From JAUIIK01 sp963745675 (lineage in GTDB: Bacteria; Chloroflexota; Chloroflexia; Thermomicrobiales; CFX8): DNA of 64,000 nucleotides. Under the pieces are notes generated by a model that was given only the letters and a program-made list of their open reading frames with translations, did no database searches and was not told the origin of the DNA. Both the position numbers and the translations under genes were made by a program. The DNA lies in contig CAVUYM010000023.1 in assembly GCA_963745675.1 (NCBI GenBank), positions 62,001-126,000 of the forward strand, read 5' to 3'. Shown here in pieces: positions 17,749-27,171 of the stretch. Every line of letters begins with the position of its first letter. The stretch's first letter is position 1.

Positions 17749-18725
17749 GGCGTCGTATCCGTCTCGACCGTTGATATCGTGTACTGGTTACCGTTCGTGT
17801 GAATTTCTATCGTGCCATCCAGATCAGTTCGATAGATCTCTATCGATCGAAAGCGCAGGCGTTGTAGGACCTCGTCGTGCGGGTGTCCGTATTGATTATC
17901 CTTACCAACGGATATGAGCGCCACATCCGGATCCACCGCATCAAGAAACTCAGCGGTGCTGGATGAGTTACTGCCGTGGTGACCGACGACAAGAAGTTCA
18001 GCTTGTAAACTGGCTGCCATTTGCTCGACCAGGGCATGCTCTCCGCGTTTCTCAAGGTCTCCGGTCACGAGAACGTCGATGTCGCCCACCGAAATGAGGA
18101 CGACGACGCTGTTATTGTTCGAATCTGGTTCAGATCCAGAGAGAATGAAGTCGGATTCGGGCCAGAGCAGGCTTAGTTCAACTCCGGAACCGAGGCTGAG
18201 TTTCTCTCCTTGCCGTGCGAGCAGCGCCGGGATGTTCTTATCAAGAACGATGTTGATCGATTCCTCGTAGGTCTGATTGGTCGTCGGGATTGCGGGATCT
18301 ACCCAGTTGTCGACGGTGAACTGGTCGAAAACTTCGGGCATGCCACCGACATGATCCTGGTCTGGGTGACTCAATATCAGGTATTTCAGCTCGGTGACTC
18401 CGAGCGAGTAAGCATAGGGCGCGATTTCTTCGCGGATGCGTGTCTGGGAGCGACCGGCGTCAATAAGTGCAGCGCTACCATCCGGGGCGACGATGAGAAC
18501 CGCTTGACCCTGATCGACATCGAGCACAGAGACGATCGTTTCACCCGACGGTAGCGATAAAGTAGATGTTGGAGTGTCGGCGTTTTCGTTTCCACCCAGA
18601 CCTGGTAACGAAACGAGCGAAAGCCCGATGGCGAGGATGACACAAGCGATCAAGAGAGTAACGGCAACGATCGCACCGACAACCAGGCATGTCGAGCGTC
18701 GCGATTGCTCTCGACGGATCAACAC
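17745..18725 (-). CDS. ComEC/Rec2-type metallo-beta-lactamase-fold hydrolase, membrane-anchored
   Basis: 326 residues: a short cytoplasmic tail, one membrane span (VVGAIVAVTLLIACVILAIGL) and an extracytoplasmic metallo-beta-lactamase domain. Metal-site motifs are LSHPDQDHVGG, VTGDLEKRGE and VGHHGSNSS, as in the C-terminal domain of ComEC and its stand-alone relatives. In ComEC this domain is thought to process DNA during uptake. The stand-alone version may be a secreted nuclease or phosphodiesterase. GTG 18725 overlaps the upstream TAG by one base. Confidence 0.85.
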   Translation of the reverse strand: MLIRREQSRRSTCLVVGAIVAVTLLIACVILAIGLSLVSLPGLGGNENADTPTSTLSLPSGETIVSVLDVDQGQAVLIVAPDGSAALIDAGRSQTRIREEIAPYAYSLGVTELKYLILSHPDQDHVGGMPEVFDQFTVDNWVDPAIPTTNQTYEESINIVLDKNIPALLARQGEKLSLGSGVELSLLWPESDFILSGSEPDSNNNSVVVLISVGDIDVLVTGDLEKRGEHALVEQMAASLQAELLVVGHHGSNSSSTAEFLDAVDPDVALISVGKDNQYGHPHDEVLQRLRFRSIEIYRTDLDGTIEIHTNGNQYTISTVETDTTP

Positions 18726-19321
18726 TAGCTATCTGTTTCGGTGAGCCTGAGTTCCCGCCAGACATGGATGATGCGTTGGAGCACTGTGAGGTGAGTGAGG
18801 ATTGCTAGTCCACCGATCGCCCAGACAGGAAAGCCCAGCAAAAGCCCGCCGGAGAGGATAATGATGCGTTCTGCGCGCTGGGCGAATCCGACGTCACCGC
18901 GCAAATCGATGCTTTCTGCTTTGGATCGCGCATAGGAGATCATCAGTGATCCGACGAGAGTGGTAAAGGTGAGCATGATCGCCCAGGTTCCCGAATCTTC
19001 ATTGAGGAAGTAGAGCATGAGACCGCCAAGGATCACTGCATCCGCGTAACGGTCCATCGTGCTATCGAAAAACGAGCCAAACTTACTGACCTGATTGGTC
19101 GCTCGCGCGACGGCTCCATCGATGACATCGAATCCGCCTGCAATGAGAAGCAGCGCGCCGCCCAACAATAGATTGCCAGTTGAGATAACCGCGGCAACGA
19201 CAACGTTGAGTACCAGCCCGATAACTGTTATTGCGTTCGGGGAAAGATTCGTCTTTGCGACGATTCGACCGACGCCTCCCAGCCGCTTTCTCACCTGGTT
19301 GGCGAAGCGCGTACTAACCAC
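18725..19321 (-). CDS. CDP-alcohol phosphatidyltransferase (PI/PI-phosphate synthase-like)
   Basis: A 198-residue multi-span membrane enzyme carrying the full CDP-alcohol phosphotransferase motif: D65-x2-D68-G69-x2-A72-R73-x8-G82-x3-D86-x3-D90. It joins a CDP-diacylglycerol to an alcohol head group. The next gene upstream is a PimA-like glycosyltransferase. As in actinobacteria, this points to phosphatidylinositol or a related glycophospholipid, though phosphatidylglycerophosphate synthesis cannot be excluded. It overlaps the glycosyltransferase by 8 bases. Confidence 0.85.
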   Translation of the reverse strand: MVSTRFANQVRKRLGGVGRIVAKTNLSPNAITVIGLVLNVVVAAVISTGNLLLGGALLLIAGGFDVIDGAVARATNQVSKFGSFFDSTMDRYADAVILGGLMLYFLNEDSGTWAIMLTFTTLVGSLMISYARSKAESIDLRGDVGFAQRAERIIILSGGLLLGFPVWAIGGLAILTHLTVLQRIIHVWRELRLTETDS

Positions 19322-20486
19322 GCGCCCGCTCCAAGATGGCCTCGGGTATCATCCCCGTGTCGCGTACCGTGCGTTCCTGCGCCAGACCGCGATCGTACAC
19401 TTCGAGCATCTGTCGGGCCACTACTTGCCAGCCGTAACGTTGAACTTCGCGCAGGCCGTTTTCACGTAGCTCTCGACGGAGCCCATCGTCCGCCAACACG
19501 CGAACGATGCGCAGCGCGAGATCCTGGGAATTCGCGGGGGCAGCCAGGATGCCGGTCCTGCCATGCTCGATTACGCCCGCATAGCCCGGGATATTTGATG
19601 CCACGACTGGTGCGCCAGTAGCCAGTGCTTCGAGCAGGACGATGCCGAAGGATTCACGTCCGGTTGAGGGCGCACAGTAGACATCACAGGTCGCATAGTA
19701 GCGGGGTAAGTCGGCCGCTTTGGCCGCGCCGACGAAGACGACGTTGGGAATCGCCCGTTCCTCAACCTGACGCATCGCGCGCCGAATGTCTCCTCGTCCG
19801 ACGACAATGAGACGGGTGTTCGGGAATTGGCTTTGAATACTCGGCATCGCCCGCAGCAAGTAGTTAAAGCCCTTACGTGGCTCATCGTAGCGGCCAACGA
19901 AGAGGATATTGCGCATGCCGTCGAGGTATTCAGTGACAGGTGTAACATCCGGTCGAAAGCGTTCCAGATCAATGCCATTTGGCACGATCTGGTAATCGCC
20001 GGGGAAGTGGCTATCGATGGATTCACGTGCAACCTCCGAGACGGCTACCCGGCAGTCCACGCGGTCCACAAAGACATCCATTATCGCTTTGATGTAGTGG
20101 TACCAGAAGTTGAAATCTCTCGCTGCGTGGAAAGTGGCGACGTTGAGAGCTTTGGAGAAAAGTAGCGCCGCCATAGGCAGAACCGGTGCAAGTGGTTCAT
20201 GCACGTGAACGATATCGAAGTTCTCACGTTCCAGAAAACGGCTCACTTTTGAAATGACGAACGGAGATACTGTCACTCTGGCCGTAGAACCGTTGGAGGG
20301 AAATGGTATCGACGTTCCGAGACGATAGATGTGCCCATCGTCGATTTCGCGCATACCGGCTGATGCAGCGGCAAGTATGCGCGTCTCCATGCCAAGCGTT
20401 CGGAAGGCTGCATCGAGGTGGCTCACATGTTCATTGACGCCACCTCGTACGTTGAAATCAAACGGAGAGACCTGGAGGATCTTCAT
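19314..20486 (-). CDS. GT4 glycosyltransferase, PimA-like
   Basis: 390 residues from ATG 20486 (MKILQVSPFDFNVRGGVNEHV). GT-B fold with an N-terminal acceptor domain (VHVHEPLAP, ATFHAARD), a linker (YQIVPNGIDLERFRP), and a C-terminal GDP-sugar domain (ILFVGRYDEPRKGFNYLLRAM; catalytic region APSTGRESFGIVLLEALATGAPVVAS). The pattern follows PimA, which mannosylates phosphatidylinositol. The adjoining CDP-alcohol transferase supports glycophospholipid synthesis at the membrane. A more upstream ATG at 20528 is in frame but less likely. Confidence 0.85.
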   Translation of the reverse strand: MKILQVSPFDFNVRGGVNEHVSHLDAAFRTLGMETRILAAASAGMREIDDGHIYRLGTSIPFPSNGSTARVTVSPFVISKVSRFLERENFDIVHVHEPLAPVLPMAALLFSKALNVATFHAARDFNFWYHYIKAIMDVFVDRVDCRVAVSEVARESIDSHFPGDYQIVPNGIDLERFRPDVTPVTEYLDGMRNILFVGRYDEPRKGFNYLLRAMPSIQSQFPNTRLIVVGRGDIRRAMRQVEERAIPNVVFVGAAKAADLPRYYATCDVYCAPSTGRESFGIVLLEALATGAPVVASNIPGYAGVIEHGRTGILAAPANSQDLALRIVRVLADDGLRRELRENGLREVQRYGWQVVARQMLEVYDRGLAQERTVRDTGMIPEAILERARG

Positions 20487-20595
20487 ATTCTGCCTGTTGC
20501 ATGCTGCTTGCAGGGGCTGGAAACGCAAAGTCGCACCAGCCTACTTCATCGGATTATAGCCCGGATTGAAACAGGGATGTCCGGACAGAATGAAG

Positions 20596-21402
20596 CTACT
20601 GCAATCCCCTATATAGCCCGCCGTCAACCTGGAGGGTGATCCCGGTGACATAACTGGCGGCCGGCGAGGCCAAAAAGGCAACAACATTCGCAAATTCTTC
20701 CGGCTCGCCAAGACGTCCCAACGGGATGGCCGAGGCATCCTCGGAGAGCGCATCGTCAAGCGTGACGCCACCGGATTCTGCTCGCTGGCGGGCGAGATCG
20801 AGAATCCTGTCGGTGCGAGTAGGTCCGGGACCGACATTGTTGACGCGAATGCCGTATTTCCCAAGTTCGGTCGCCATGCTCTTCGCGAGTCCAATGACGC
20901 CGGCGCGGGCAGTATTCGACAGGATCAAGCCTTCGATCGGCTGCTTGACGGAGATGGATGTGATGTTGACGATCGAGCCGCCACCTTGATCTTTCATGAT
21001 CGGAACGACTGCTTTGGAGAGCCGCACGGTACTCATCAAGTTGAGATCGACGGCGTCCAGAAACGCTTCCGCATCGAGGGATTCGAACGTCCCGGCCGGA
21101 GGCCCGCCAGCGTTGGCCACGAGGATGTCAATGCGTCCATAGGTTTCGAGGGCGAGTTTGATCAAACCGTCGATGTCCGCCTGCTTGCGGACGTCTGCTA
21201 CGAGACCGACCGCTGTACCACCATTTTCGAAGCGCGTAGCTTCCGCTGCGACCTCATCGACGGCGTCGGCGATACGATCCGCGCTTCTCGAGCACATGAC
21301 GACATGGGCGCCTTCACGGGCAAGCTGAATCGCCGTTGCCTTGCCTAACCCTTTGCTCGAAGCCGCAACGATGGCGACTTTCCCCCGTAGTCCTAAGTCC
21401 AC
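20596..21402 (-). CDS. Short-chain dehydrogenase/reductase lacking the YxxxK pair
   Basis: A 268-residue SDR with cofactor motif AAVSSKGLGKA-type (AASSKGLGKATA), NAGGPP and the NITSIS serine. At the usual YxxxK position it has S-N-T-A-R (LILSNTARAGVIGLAKSMA), so the catalytic Tyr and Lys are Ser and Arg. A subfamily with this change is known and often annotated as 3-oxoacyl-ACP reductase. Its reaction is not clear. GTG 21402 start; directly downstream of guaB (24 bases). Confidence 0.85.
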   Translation of the reverse strand: MDLGLRGKVAIVAASSKGLGKATAIQLAREGAHVVMCSRSADRIADAVDEVAAEATRFENGGTAVGLVADVRKQADIDGLIKLALETYGRIDILVANAGGPPAGTFESLDAEAFLDAVDLNLMSTVRLSKAVVPIMKDQGGGSIVNITSISVKQPIEGLILSNTARAGVIGLAKSMATELGKYGIRVNNVGPGPTRTDRILDLARQRAESGGVTLDDALSEDASAIPLGRLGEPEEFANVVAFLASPAASYVTGITLQVDGGLYRGLQ

Positions 21403-21426
21403 CGCGACCGTCGCTCCTGTTCCTCG

Positions 21427-22959
21427 TTAGCCGGAGATCCGATAATTTGGCGCTTCTTTGGTGATGATGACGTCGTGCGGGTGGCTCTCCCGAAGACCTG
21501 CGCCAGTTATCTGAACGAAACGCGTCTTCGTCTTCATCTCTGCGATTGTCAACGTTCCGCAATAACCCATCGCCGCACGCAGACCACCAACGAGCTGGTA
21601 GACGACATTTGAGAGCGGGCCTTTGTAGGCGATGCGACCTTCGATACCCTCTGGCACGAATTTCGACAGCCCCTCGATATCCTGTTGGAAGTAGCGATCT
21701 TTGGAGTACGAGCGCGACTTCATCGCGCCCATAGAACCCATACCCCGGTACTCTTTGTAGCGTTCTCCCTGGTACAGGACGACTTCTCCGGGGCTTTCAT
21801 CGACGCCTGCAAATAGTGAACCGAGCATCACCGTGTCAGCACCGGCGGCGATTGCTTTTGCGATGTCACCGGAATATTGCACCCCACCGTCGGCGATGAT
21901 CGGGACGCCGCGCCGCGCCGCTACGGCCGCGCAGTCGAATATGGCGGATATCTGTGGAACGCCGATGCCGGCTACCACTCGTGTCGTACAGATCGAACCC
22001 GGGCCTACGCCAATCTTGATGGCATCGGCTCCAGCGTTGATCAGTGCCTCCGCAGCTCGCCCAGTTGCGACGTTGCCCGCGACGACTTCGATTTCCCAGG
22101 CACTCTTGATCTCGCTGACTGTTTCAGCGACGGCTCGAGCGAAGCCATGTGCCGTGTCGACAACGATGGCATCGACACCGGCGTTGATAAGTGCTTCCGC
22201 GCGGCTGATTCCGTCCTCACCGACACCGACACCCGCGGCGACACACAGTCGTCCACGCGCGTCTTTCGTCGCGTGGGGGTACAACCGGCGCTTTTGAATG
22301 TCTTTGACGGTGATGAGCCCCTTGAGGATGAAATTGTCATCGACGACCGGCAGCTTCTCGACCTTGTTCTGGTGAAGAATTTCTTCGGCCTGTTCGAGCG
22401 TTGTGCCAACGGGGACAGTCACGAGGCCCTCGCTCGTCATCAGCGCAGAAATCGGTTGCTCGACATTGGTCTCGAAGCGCAAGTCCCGGTTTGTGAGAAT
22501 CCCGACGAGTTTTCCGGACGGGTTCGTTATCGGTACGCCGGAGATGTGATACCGCTCCATGACTGCCAGCGCGTCGGCGACGAGGTCGTTCGGACCCAGC
22601 GTAACCGGCTCAACGATCATGCCCGATTCGCTGCGTTTTACCTTGTCAACTTCTGCAACTTGATTCTCCACCGAGAGGTTGCGGTGAATGACGCCGATGC
22701 CGCCTTCGCGTGCAAGCGCAATGGCCAGACGCGCCTCGGTAACGGTATCCATTGCTGCCGATACGAGTGGTATCGCCAGCCGGATTCTAGGGGTGAAAAA
22801 GCTCGACGTATCGGCATGGCTCGGCATGAGGTCTGATTCGTCGGGCAGGAGCAAAACGTCATCAAATGTCAGGCCGGTGCCAATGACCCGATCGTTATAC
22901 GGCTCTAAACGCGGTGCTTCGGATGCTATTCGAGTATTGCGTGGATCTCCGACGATCAT
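21427..22959 (-). CDS. guaB: IMP dehydrogenase
   Basis: A 510-residue enzyme of guanine nucleotide synthesis (IMP + NAD+ to XMP). All parts are present: FDDVLLLP near the N-terminus, two CBS domains in the insert at about residues 115-230, the active-site loop GVGPGSICTTRVVAG with the nucleophile Cys, IIADGGVQYSGDI, and the flap region (YRGMGSMGAM). ATG 22959 follows AGAAGGGGT. It lies 18 bases after parA. Confidence 0.97.
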   Translation of the reverse strand: MIVGDPRNTRIASEAPRLEPYNDRVIGTGLTFDDVLLLPDESDLMPSHADTSSFFTPRIRLAIPLVSAAMDTVTEARLAIALAREGGIGVIHRNLSVENQVAEVDKVKRSESGMIVEPVTLGPNDLVADALAVMERYHISGVPITNPSGKLVGILTNRDLRFETNVEQPISALMTSEGLVTVPVGTTLEQAEEILHQNKVEKLPVVDDNFILKGLITVKDIQKRRLYPHATKDARGRLCVAAGVGVGEDGISRAEALINAGVDAIVVDTAHGFARAVAETVSEIKSAWEIEVVAGNVATGRAAEALINAGADAIKIGVGPGSICTTRVVAGIGVPQISAIFDCAAVAARRGVPIIADGGVQYSGDIAKAIAAGADTVMLGSLFAGVDESPGEVVLYQGERYKEYRGMGSMGAMKSRSYSKDRYFQQDIEGLSKFVPEGIEGRIAYKGPLSNVVYQLVGGLRAAMGYCGTLTIAEMKTKTRFVQITGAGLRESHPHDVIITKEAPNYRISG

Positions 22960-22977
22960 ATGTGTACCCCTTCTGCG

Positions 22978-23811
22978 TTAGATACCGTTCCCCGTCGATA
23001 CTGGTTCTGCTTCGATCGATTCGGACACCTGGCTAATGCCATTATCAAGATTCAGACGCCGGGCCACTTCATTTGAAAGAGCCCTGTACGCAAGCGCCCC
23101 GGATGATTCCGGGGCGTAGTCAACGATCGTTTGGCCGTAGGAGGGCGCTTCGGCAAGCCTTACCGAGCGCGGAATAATCGCTTCAAATGAGTGCCCGCTG
23201 AAATGTGTCCTGACGTTTTCAACGACATCGGACGACAACCTGGTTCTGCCATCAAACATCGTCATCACAACCCCAAGAACAGAAAGCCCAGGATTGATTC
23301 TTCGTTGAATGAGCCCTATCGACTCCATCATCTGCATCAATCCCTCTAATGCGAGATATTCGCACTGGATTGGGATGATGACAAAGTCGGATGCGGAAAG
23401 CGCATTGATCGTCAAGAGTCCAAGCGATGGCGGACAGTCGATGAAGATCGCGTCGTAAAAGCCTGCCTGTGTCCCCATTGACTGGCGTAACTGCGTTTCT
23501 TTGCGATCCAGTAGCGCCAGTTCGACTTCCGCGCCGGCCAGGTCGGGCCGCGCTGCGATCAAATCCAGGCCGGGCCGCACCTCTGGAAGTGTCACATCAG
23601 CAATACTCGACTGGCCTACCAGGAGCTCATAGCTTGAATTCTGAAGTGAAGAGCGATCGACGCCGAGTGAACTTGTCAGATTTCCCTGCGGGTCGAGGTC
23701 GATTACGAGGATATTTGCGCCGCTCTGAGCAAGCCAGGCGGCGACACTAGCCGTGGTGGTCGTCTTCCCGACCCCGCCCTTTTGATTTGCTACCGCGACT
23801 GTTCTCGTCAC
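22978..23811 (-). CDS. ParA/Soj-family ATPase
   Basis: About 277 residues. Deviant Walker A KGGVGKTTTT near the N-terminus, DLDPQGNLTSSLG, and Walker B region FIDCPPSLGLLTINAL, as in chromosome-partitioning ParA/Soj. No parB lies next to it in this window. GTG 23811 is chosen because GAGGGGATG lies at Shine-Dalgarno distance. It sits between sufE and guaB. Confidence 0.88.
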   Translation of the reverse strand: MTRTVAVANQKGGVGKTTTTASVAAWLAQSGANILVIDLDPQGNLTSSLGVDRSSLQNSSYELLVGQSSIADVTLPEVRPGLDLIAARPDLAGAEVELALLDRKETQLRQSMGTQAGFYDAIFIDCPPSLGLLTINALSASDFVIIPIQCEYLALEGLMQMMESIGLIQRRINPGLSVLGVVMTMFDGRTRLSSDVVENVRTHFSGHSFEAIIPRSVRLAEAPSYGQTIVDYAPESSGALAYRALSNEVARRLNLDNGISQVSESIEAEPVSTGNGI

Positions 23812-23886
23812 CAACCATCCCCTCACGGAGCCGAATTAAGGAATGGTATCAACCTCGTCAGTCGCTCACAACCAAATCTGTGCCGG

Positions 23887-24339
23887 TCAGGACGATTGGC
23901 TGGCAACGTACGGGATTGCCATGCGCTTCATATAGGCGAGAATCGCGGCCATCCCGTGCATGCGTTGAGGTGACAGTACTTTGCCCAGTCCCATTTCGAC
24001 GAAGAAGGTGCTGGGAATCTGGAGTATCTCAGCTGGCGTCGCCTCGCGCGTGCCTTCGAGCATGATCGCGGCGAACCCCCGCACAGTCGGAGCGCTCTCC
24101 GGTATTGCAAAGTAGAACTTCAAGTGACCGTTTTCTGGCTCCGAATGGATGCTCACCGGTGACTGGCACTCCTCGACTTCGACCATTTGGTCTTTCATGT
24201 GTTCCAGGCGCTCGGGCAAATCCGGAAGGCTGTCGGAAAACTCCAGAAGAAGCTCGAGCTTCTCGCGATCGTCAGCCTCGCTGAACTCTCTCATGATTTC
24301 GGCCAGCGCGGCCGGCACGTTTTCATAGGGCGTACTCAA
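23887..24339 (-). CDS. sufE: SufE-family sulfur acceptor protein
   Basis: 150 residues. The conserved sulfur-accepting Cys58 lies in VEECQSPVSIH. SufE takes persulfide sulfur from a cysteine desulfurase (SufS) for Fe-S cluster assembly. No suf partners are nearby. The start ATG 24339 is divergent from the trp promoter, 121 bases away. Confidence 0.9.
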   Translation of the reverse strand: MSTPYENVPAALAEIMREFSEADDREKLELLLEFSDSLPDLPERLEHMKDQMVEVEECQSPVSIHSEPENGHLKFYFAIPESAPTVRGFAAIMLEGTREATPAEILQIPSTFFVEMGLGKVLSPQRMHGMAAILAYMKRMAIPYVASQSS

Positions 24340-24460
24340 TGTGGAAACTCCATACTTTGATTTGGAAAGCGACGATCAATTGATCCTGGTTCATCGAATA
24401 AAGGATAGCCTTAGCGGCAATGAAAATCATGCCGCTGGCAGCGAAAACTGGCGGCGCCAG

Positions 24461-24489
24461 TTGACATACGATGGAACTGCGGATAAGCT
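24461..24489 (+). promoter_or_regulatory. Promoter of the trp operon leader
   Basis: Perfect -35 TTGACA at 24461-24466, a 17-base spacer and TAAGCT at 24484-24489. The predicted start is near 24496, just ahead of the T-box leader. Confidence 0.7.
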
Positions 24490-24496
24490 ACGGGCC

Positions 24497-24809
24497 AGTT
24501 GAGATTGATCAACAGCGTTGATCGGAACGAGTACACGTCCGGACGAGATTCAGAGAACTGGCGGTAGGTGTGAAGCCGGTATCTCGAAAGACGTGGAATG
24601 GATCCGGGAGTTGCGCCCCGAACCGCTCATCCAGAGCGTAGTAAGCGGCGCCGGGACTGTCCCGCCGTTATCACGGGACCGGATATCGGTTGTGTCTATC
24701 GACCAACCCGTATCTGACTGAGTGGATTGCACTTTGCAATCAACCAGGGTGGCACCGCGGAGCAGGTCCATAACCAGCCTCCGTCCCTGTTGGGACGAGA
24801 GGTTTTTTT
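24497..24809 (+). promoter_or_regulatory. T-box leader (Trp) controlling the trp operon
   Basis: A tRNA-sensing transcription attenuator. The conserved T-box AGGGTGGCACCGCGG is at 24746-24760; its TGGC bulge would pair with a tRNA ending GCCA, matching the G73 discriminator of tRNA-Trp. In Stem I the specifier loop shows GAA-TGG-A (TGG at 24599-24601) opposite AGTA, so the codon read is UGG (Trp). An intrinsic terminator (24778-24802, T7 run to 24809) follows. Uncharged tRNA-Trp should stabilise the antiterminator and turn on trpEGDCFBA. Confidence 0.93.
24778..24809 (+). terminator. Regulated terminator of the Trp T-box
   Basis: The stem CCTCCGTCCC/GGGACGAGAGG with a short loop is followed by seven T's (24803-24809). 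It is 146 bases before trpE and just after the T-box, as expected for the conditional terminator. Confidence 0.9.
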
Positions 24810-24955
24810 GTTGCCCGAATTGGAAACGAATCGCAAGACGCATGAAGCAGATTGAACGAGACCGAAGAATCAGAACGCCAGAGGGGCTCTATCGAGGGCG
24901 TTGGCGCAGTTGCATCACAGCTGCCGATTCGCATTAGCCTGAAAGAATTCTGAAC

Positions 24956-26564
24956 ATGGTCGAAACAAAACACCAACCACCAGCGATTTTCGAGCAAGCG
25001 GTCGATTCCCGACGGCTGGGACGCCGTTACTCTCTGTCACTCGATGAAGTCAAAGCGTTGCAGGATCAGGGCAACGTCATCCCGATCTATCGCGAGCTGA
25101 TCGCAGACCTGGAAACGCCAGTCAGCGCCTACCTGAAGATCGCCGAAGGGCCGTATTCGTTCCTGCTGGAGAGCGTTGAAGGCGGCCAGTTGCTGGCACG
25201 CTACTCCTTTATCGGAGCGGACCCCTATCTCACGGTGCAGACTGCAGGACGGTGTTGCCCAGGCGAATCAGTCCGGTTACAAGCAGGCCATACCTTATGA
25301 CGACCCGCTGGTCGCGCTGCAGTCCTTTCTGTCGCCTTACAAGGCGGTCAACGTGCCGGGCTTGCCACTCTTCGTCGGCGGGGCCGTCGGCTACCTGTCG
25401 TACGAAGCGGTGCGCTTCTTCGAGCGTCTGCCGGTGGCGGCGAACGACCCCAACGGCTTTCCCGACGGCATGTACATGTTCGTCGATTCCATGGTCGTAT
25501 TCGATCACGTCGAACGCCGGATGAAGGTTGTGTCTCACGTGCACACCGACGACGACAAGCCCCTGGAACAGTCCTACGCGGAAGCCGTCGATCGAATTGA
25601 GCGTATCGCTGAGAAGCTACACACTGAGCGTCCGGAGGCTCCGGTATCGAAGCGGCCGATCAGCGACGTCAGCGTGCGCGATCGGGCTGAGTTCAATATC
25701 GATCGCCGGTACTATGACAGCATGATTGATCGGGCCAAGGAGTACATCGCCGCTGGCGACATCTTCCAGGTCGTCCCGTCGCAACGCATCGAACTCGACA
25801 CTGGCGCCCATTCCTTCAACGTCTACCGGGCGCTGCGGACGGTTAACCCCTCCCCGTTCATGTTCTACGTCAAGATGGGAAACGAGCAGGTTGTTGGAGC
25901 TTCGCCGGAAGCGCTGATCCGACTCGATGATGGCGTCTTGACTACACATCCCATCGCCGGGACACGCCGCCGGGGCGCGGACGAAGCCGAGGACCAGCAG
26001 CTTGAAGCCGAGTTGCTGACCGATGAGAAAGAGCGCGCCGAACACGTCATGCTCGTCGATCTGGCGCGCAACGATATTGGCCGGGTGGCCAAGCCAGGCA
26101 CAGTCAAAGTGCCGGTATTGATGCGCACCGAGCGCTTCTCGCATGTCATCCACCTCGTCAGCCATGTGACCGGCGAACTGCGTGATGATCTCAGTGGTGT
26201 GGATGCGCTGCGAGCCTGTTTCCCGGCCGGGACGGTGAGCGGCGCGCCGAAGATTCGAGCGATGGAGATCATCGCCGAACTGGAACCGGATCGCCGCGGG
26301 CTCTATTCCGGCGTCGTCGGTTACTTTGCCTATAGCGGCAACATGGATCAGGCGCTAGCGCTACGCACCGTTGCGATGCGCGACGGCAGGGTGATCATGC
26401 AGGCCGGTGGTGGCATCGTTCACGATTCGACGGCCGACTACGAGTATCAGGAGACGATCAACAAGATGGCGGCTGCGATGCGCGCCGTCGAACTGGCCGA
26501 AGACATCGAACTACAGGAGCGCATGCGGCTCAGCGCCGGAGCGGGGACGGAGGAACAGGCATGA
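24956..26564 (+). CDS. trpE: Anthranilate synthase component I (one frameshift)
   Basis: Converts chorismate and ammonia to anthranilate, with TrpG. The first frame (from ATG 24956) carries the N-terminal region with the feedback-site segment LLESVEGGQLLARYSFIGADP. After a single-base shift near 25245 the rest runs to 26564. Chorismate-binding core motifs are DIFQVVPSQR, PIAGTRRRG, DLARNDIGRV, FPAGTVSGAPKIRAMEII and VMQAGGGIVHDS-type IMQAGGGIVHDS. Total about 535 residues. It overlaps trpG by ATGA. Confidence 0.95.
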
Positions 26565-27154
26565 TACTCATCATCGACAACTACGATTCATTTACCTACA
26601 ACCTGTATCAGTATCTCTGTGAGCTCGGCGCTGAGGTTGAGGTCTTTCGCAACGATGCTTTGACGGTGGCGGAAATCCGCGCGATGGATCCTGAGGCGAT
26701 CGTGATATCGCCCGGCCCAGGCACGCCGTATGACGCTGGAATCTCGATTGAAGTTGTCAAGCGTCTCGGTCCGTCCATACCTATTCTCGGCGTATGCCTC
26801 GGCCATCAGGCTATCGGGGCCGCATACGGGGCCGACATCGTTCGCGCTCCGGTCGTCATGCACGGGAAGACAAGCAGCGTTAGCCACGAGTCGATGGGGA
26901 TCTTCCGCCAGCTGCCGAATCCATTCACCGCGACACGCTATCACTCGCTGATCGTCGATGAGGGCAGCCTGCCACCAGCGCTTGAGGTTACTGCAAGATC
27001 GGAAGACGGAACGATCATGGGCCTCCGCCATCGTGAATTCGATGTCTATGGAGTGCAGTTCCATCCGGAATCGATTCTGACGGACACGGGCCACCAGATG
27101 CTGGCGACATTCATCGGAAGTTCGGCGCCTGCCGAACTGGTCGTCGGCTACTAG
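26561..27154 (+). CDS. trpG: Anthranilate synthase component II (glutamine amidotransferase)
   Basis: 197 residues, class I glutamine amidotransferase. Supplies ammonia to TrpE. Catalytic triad in view: Cys in GVCLGHQAIG, and His/Glu in QFHPESILT. The N-terminal IDNYDSFTYNLYQYL is standard. Start ATG overlaps the trpE stop, so the two subunits are translationally coupled. Confidence 0.96.
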   Translation: MILIIDNYDSFTYNLYQYLCELGAEVEVFRNDALTVAEIRAMDPEAIVISPGPGTPYDAGISIEVVKRLGPSIPILGVCLGHQAIGAAYGADIVRAPVVMHGKTSSVSHESMGIFRQLPNPFTATRYHSLIVDEGSLPPALEVTARSEDGTIMGLRHREFDVYGVQFHPESILTDTGHQMLATFIGSSAPAELVVGY

Positions 27155-27171
27155 AGGACAGGACGAGGAAT

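Noticed and set aside
21877..22836. 319-codon plus-strand ORF opposite guaB
   Set aside because: It is a shadow of the strongly conserved guaB; composition and motifs belong to the minus strand.
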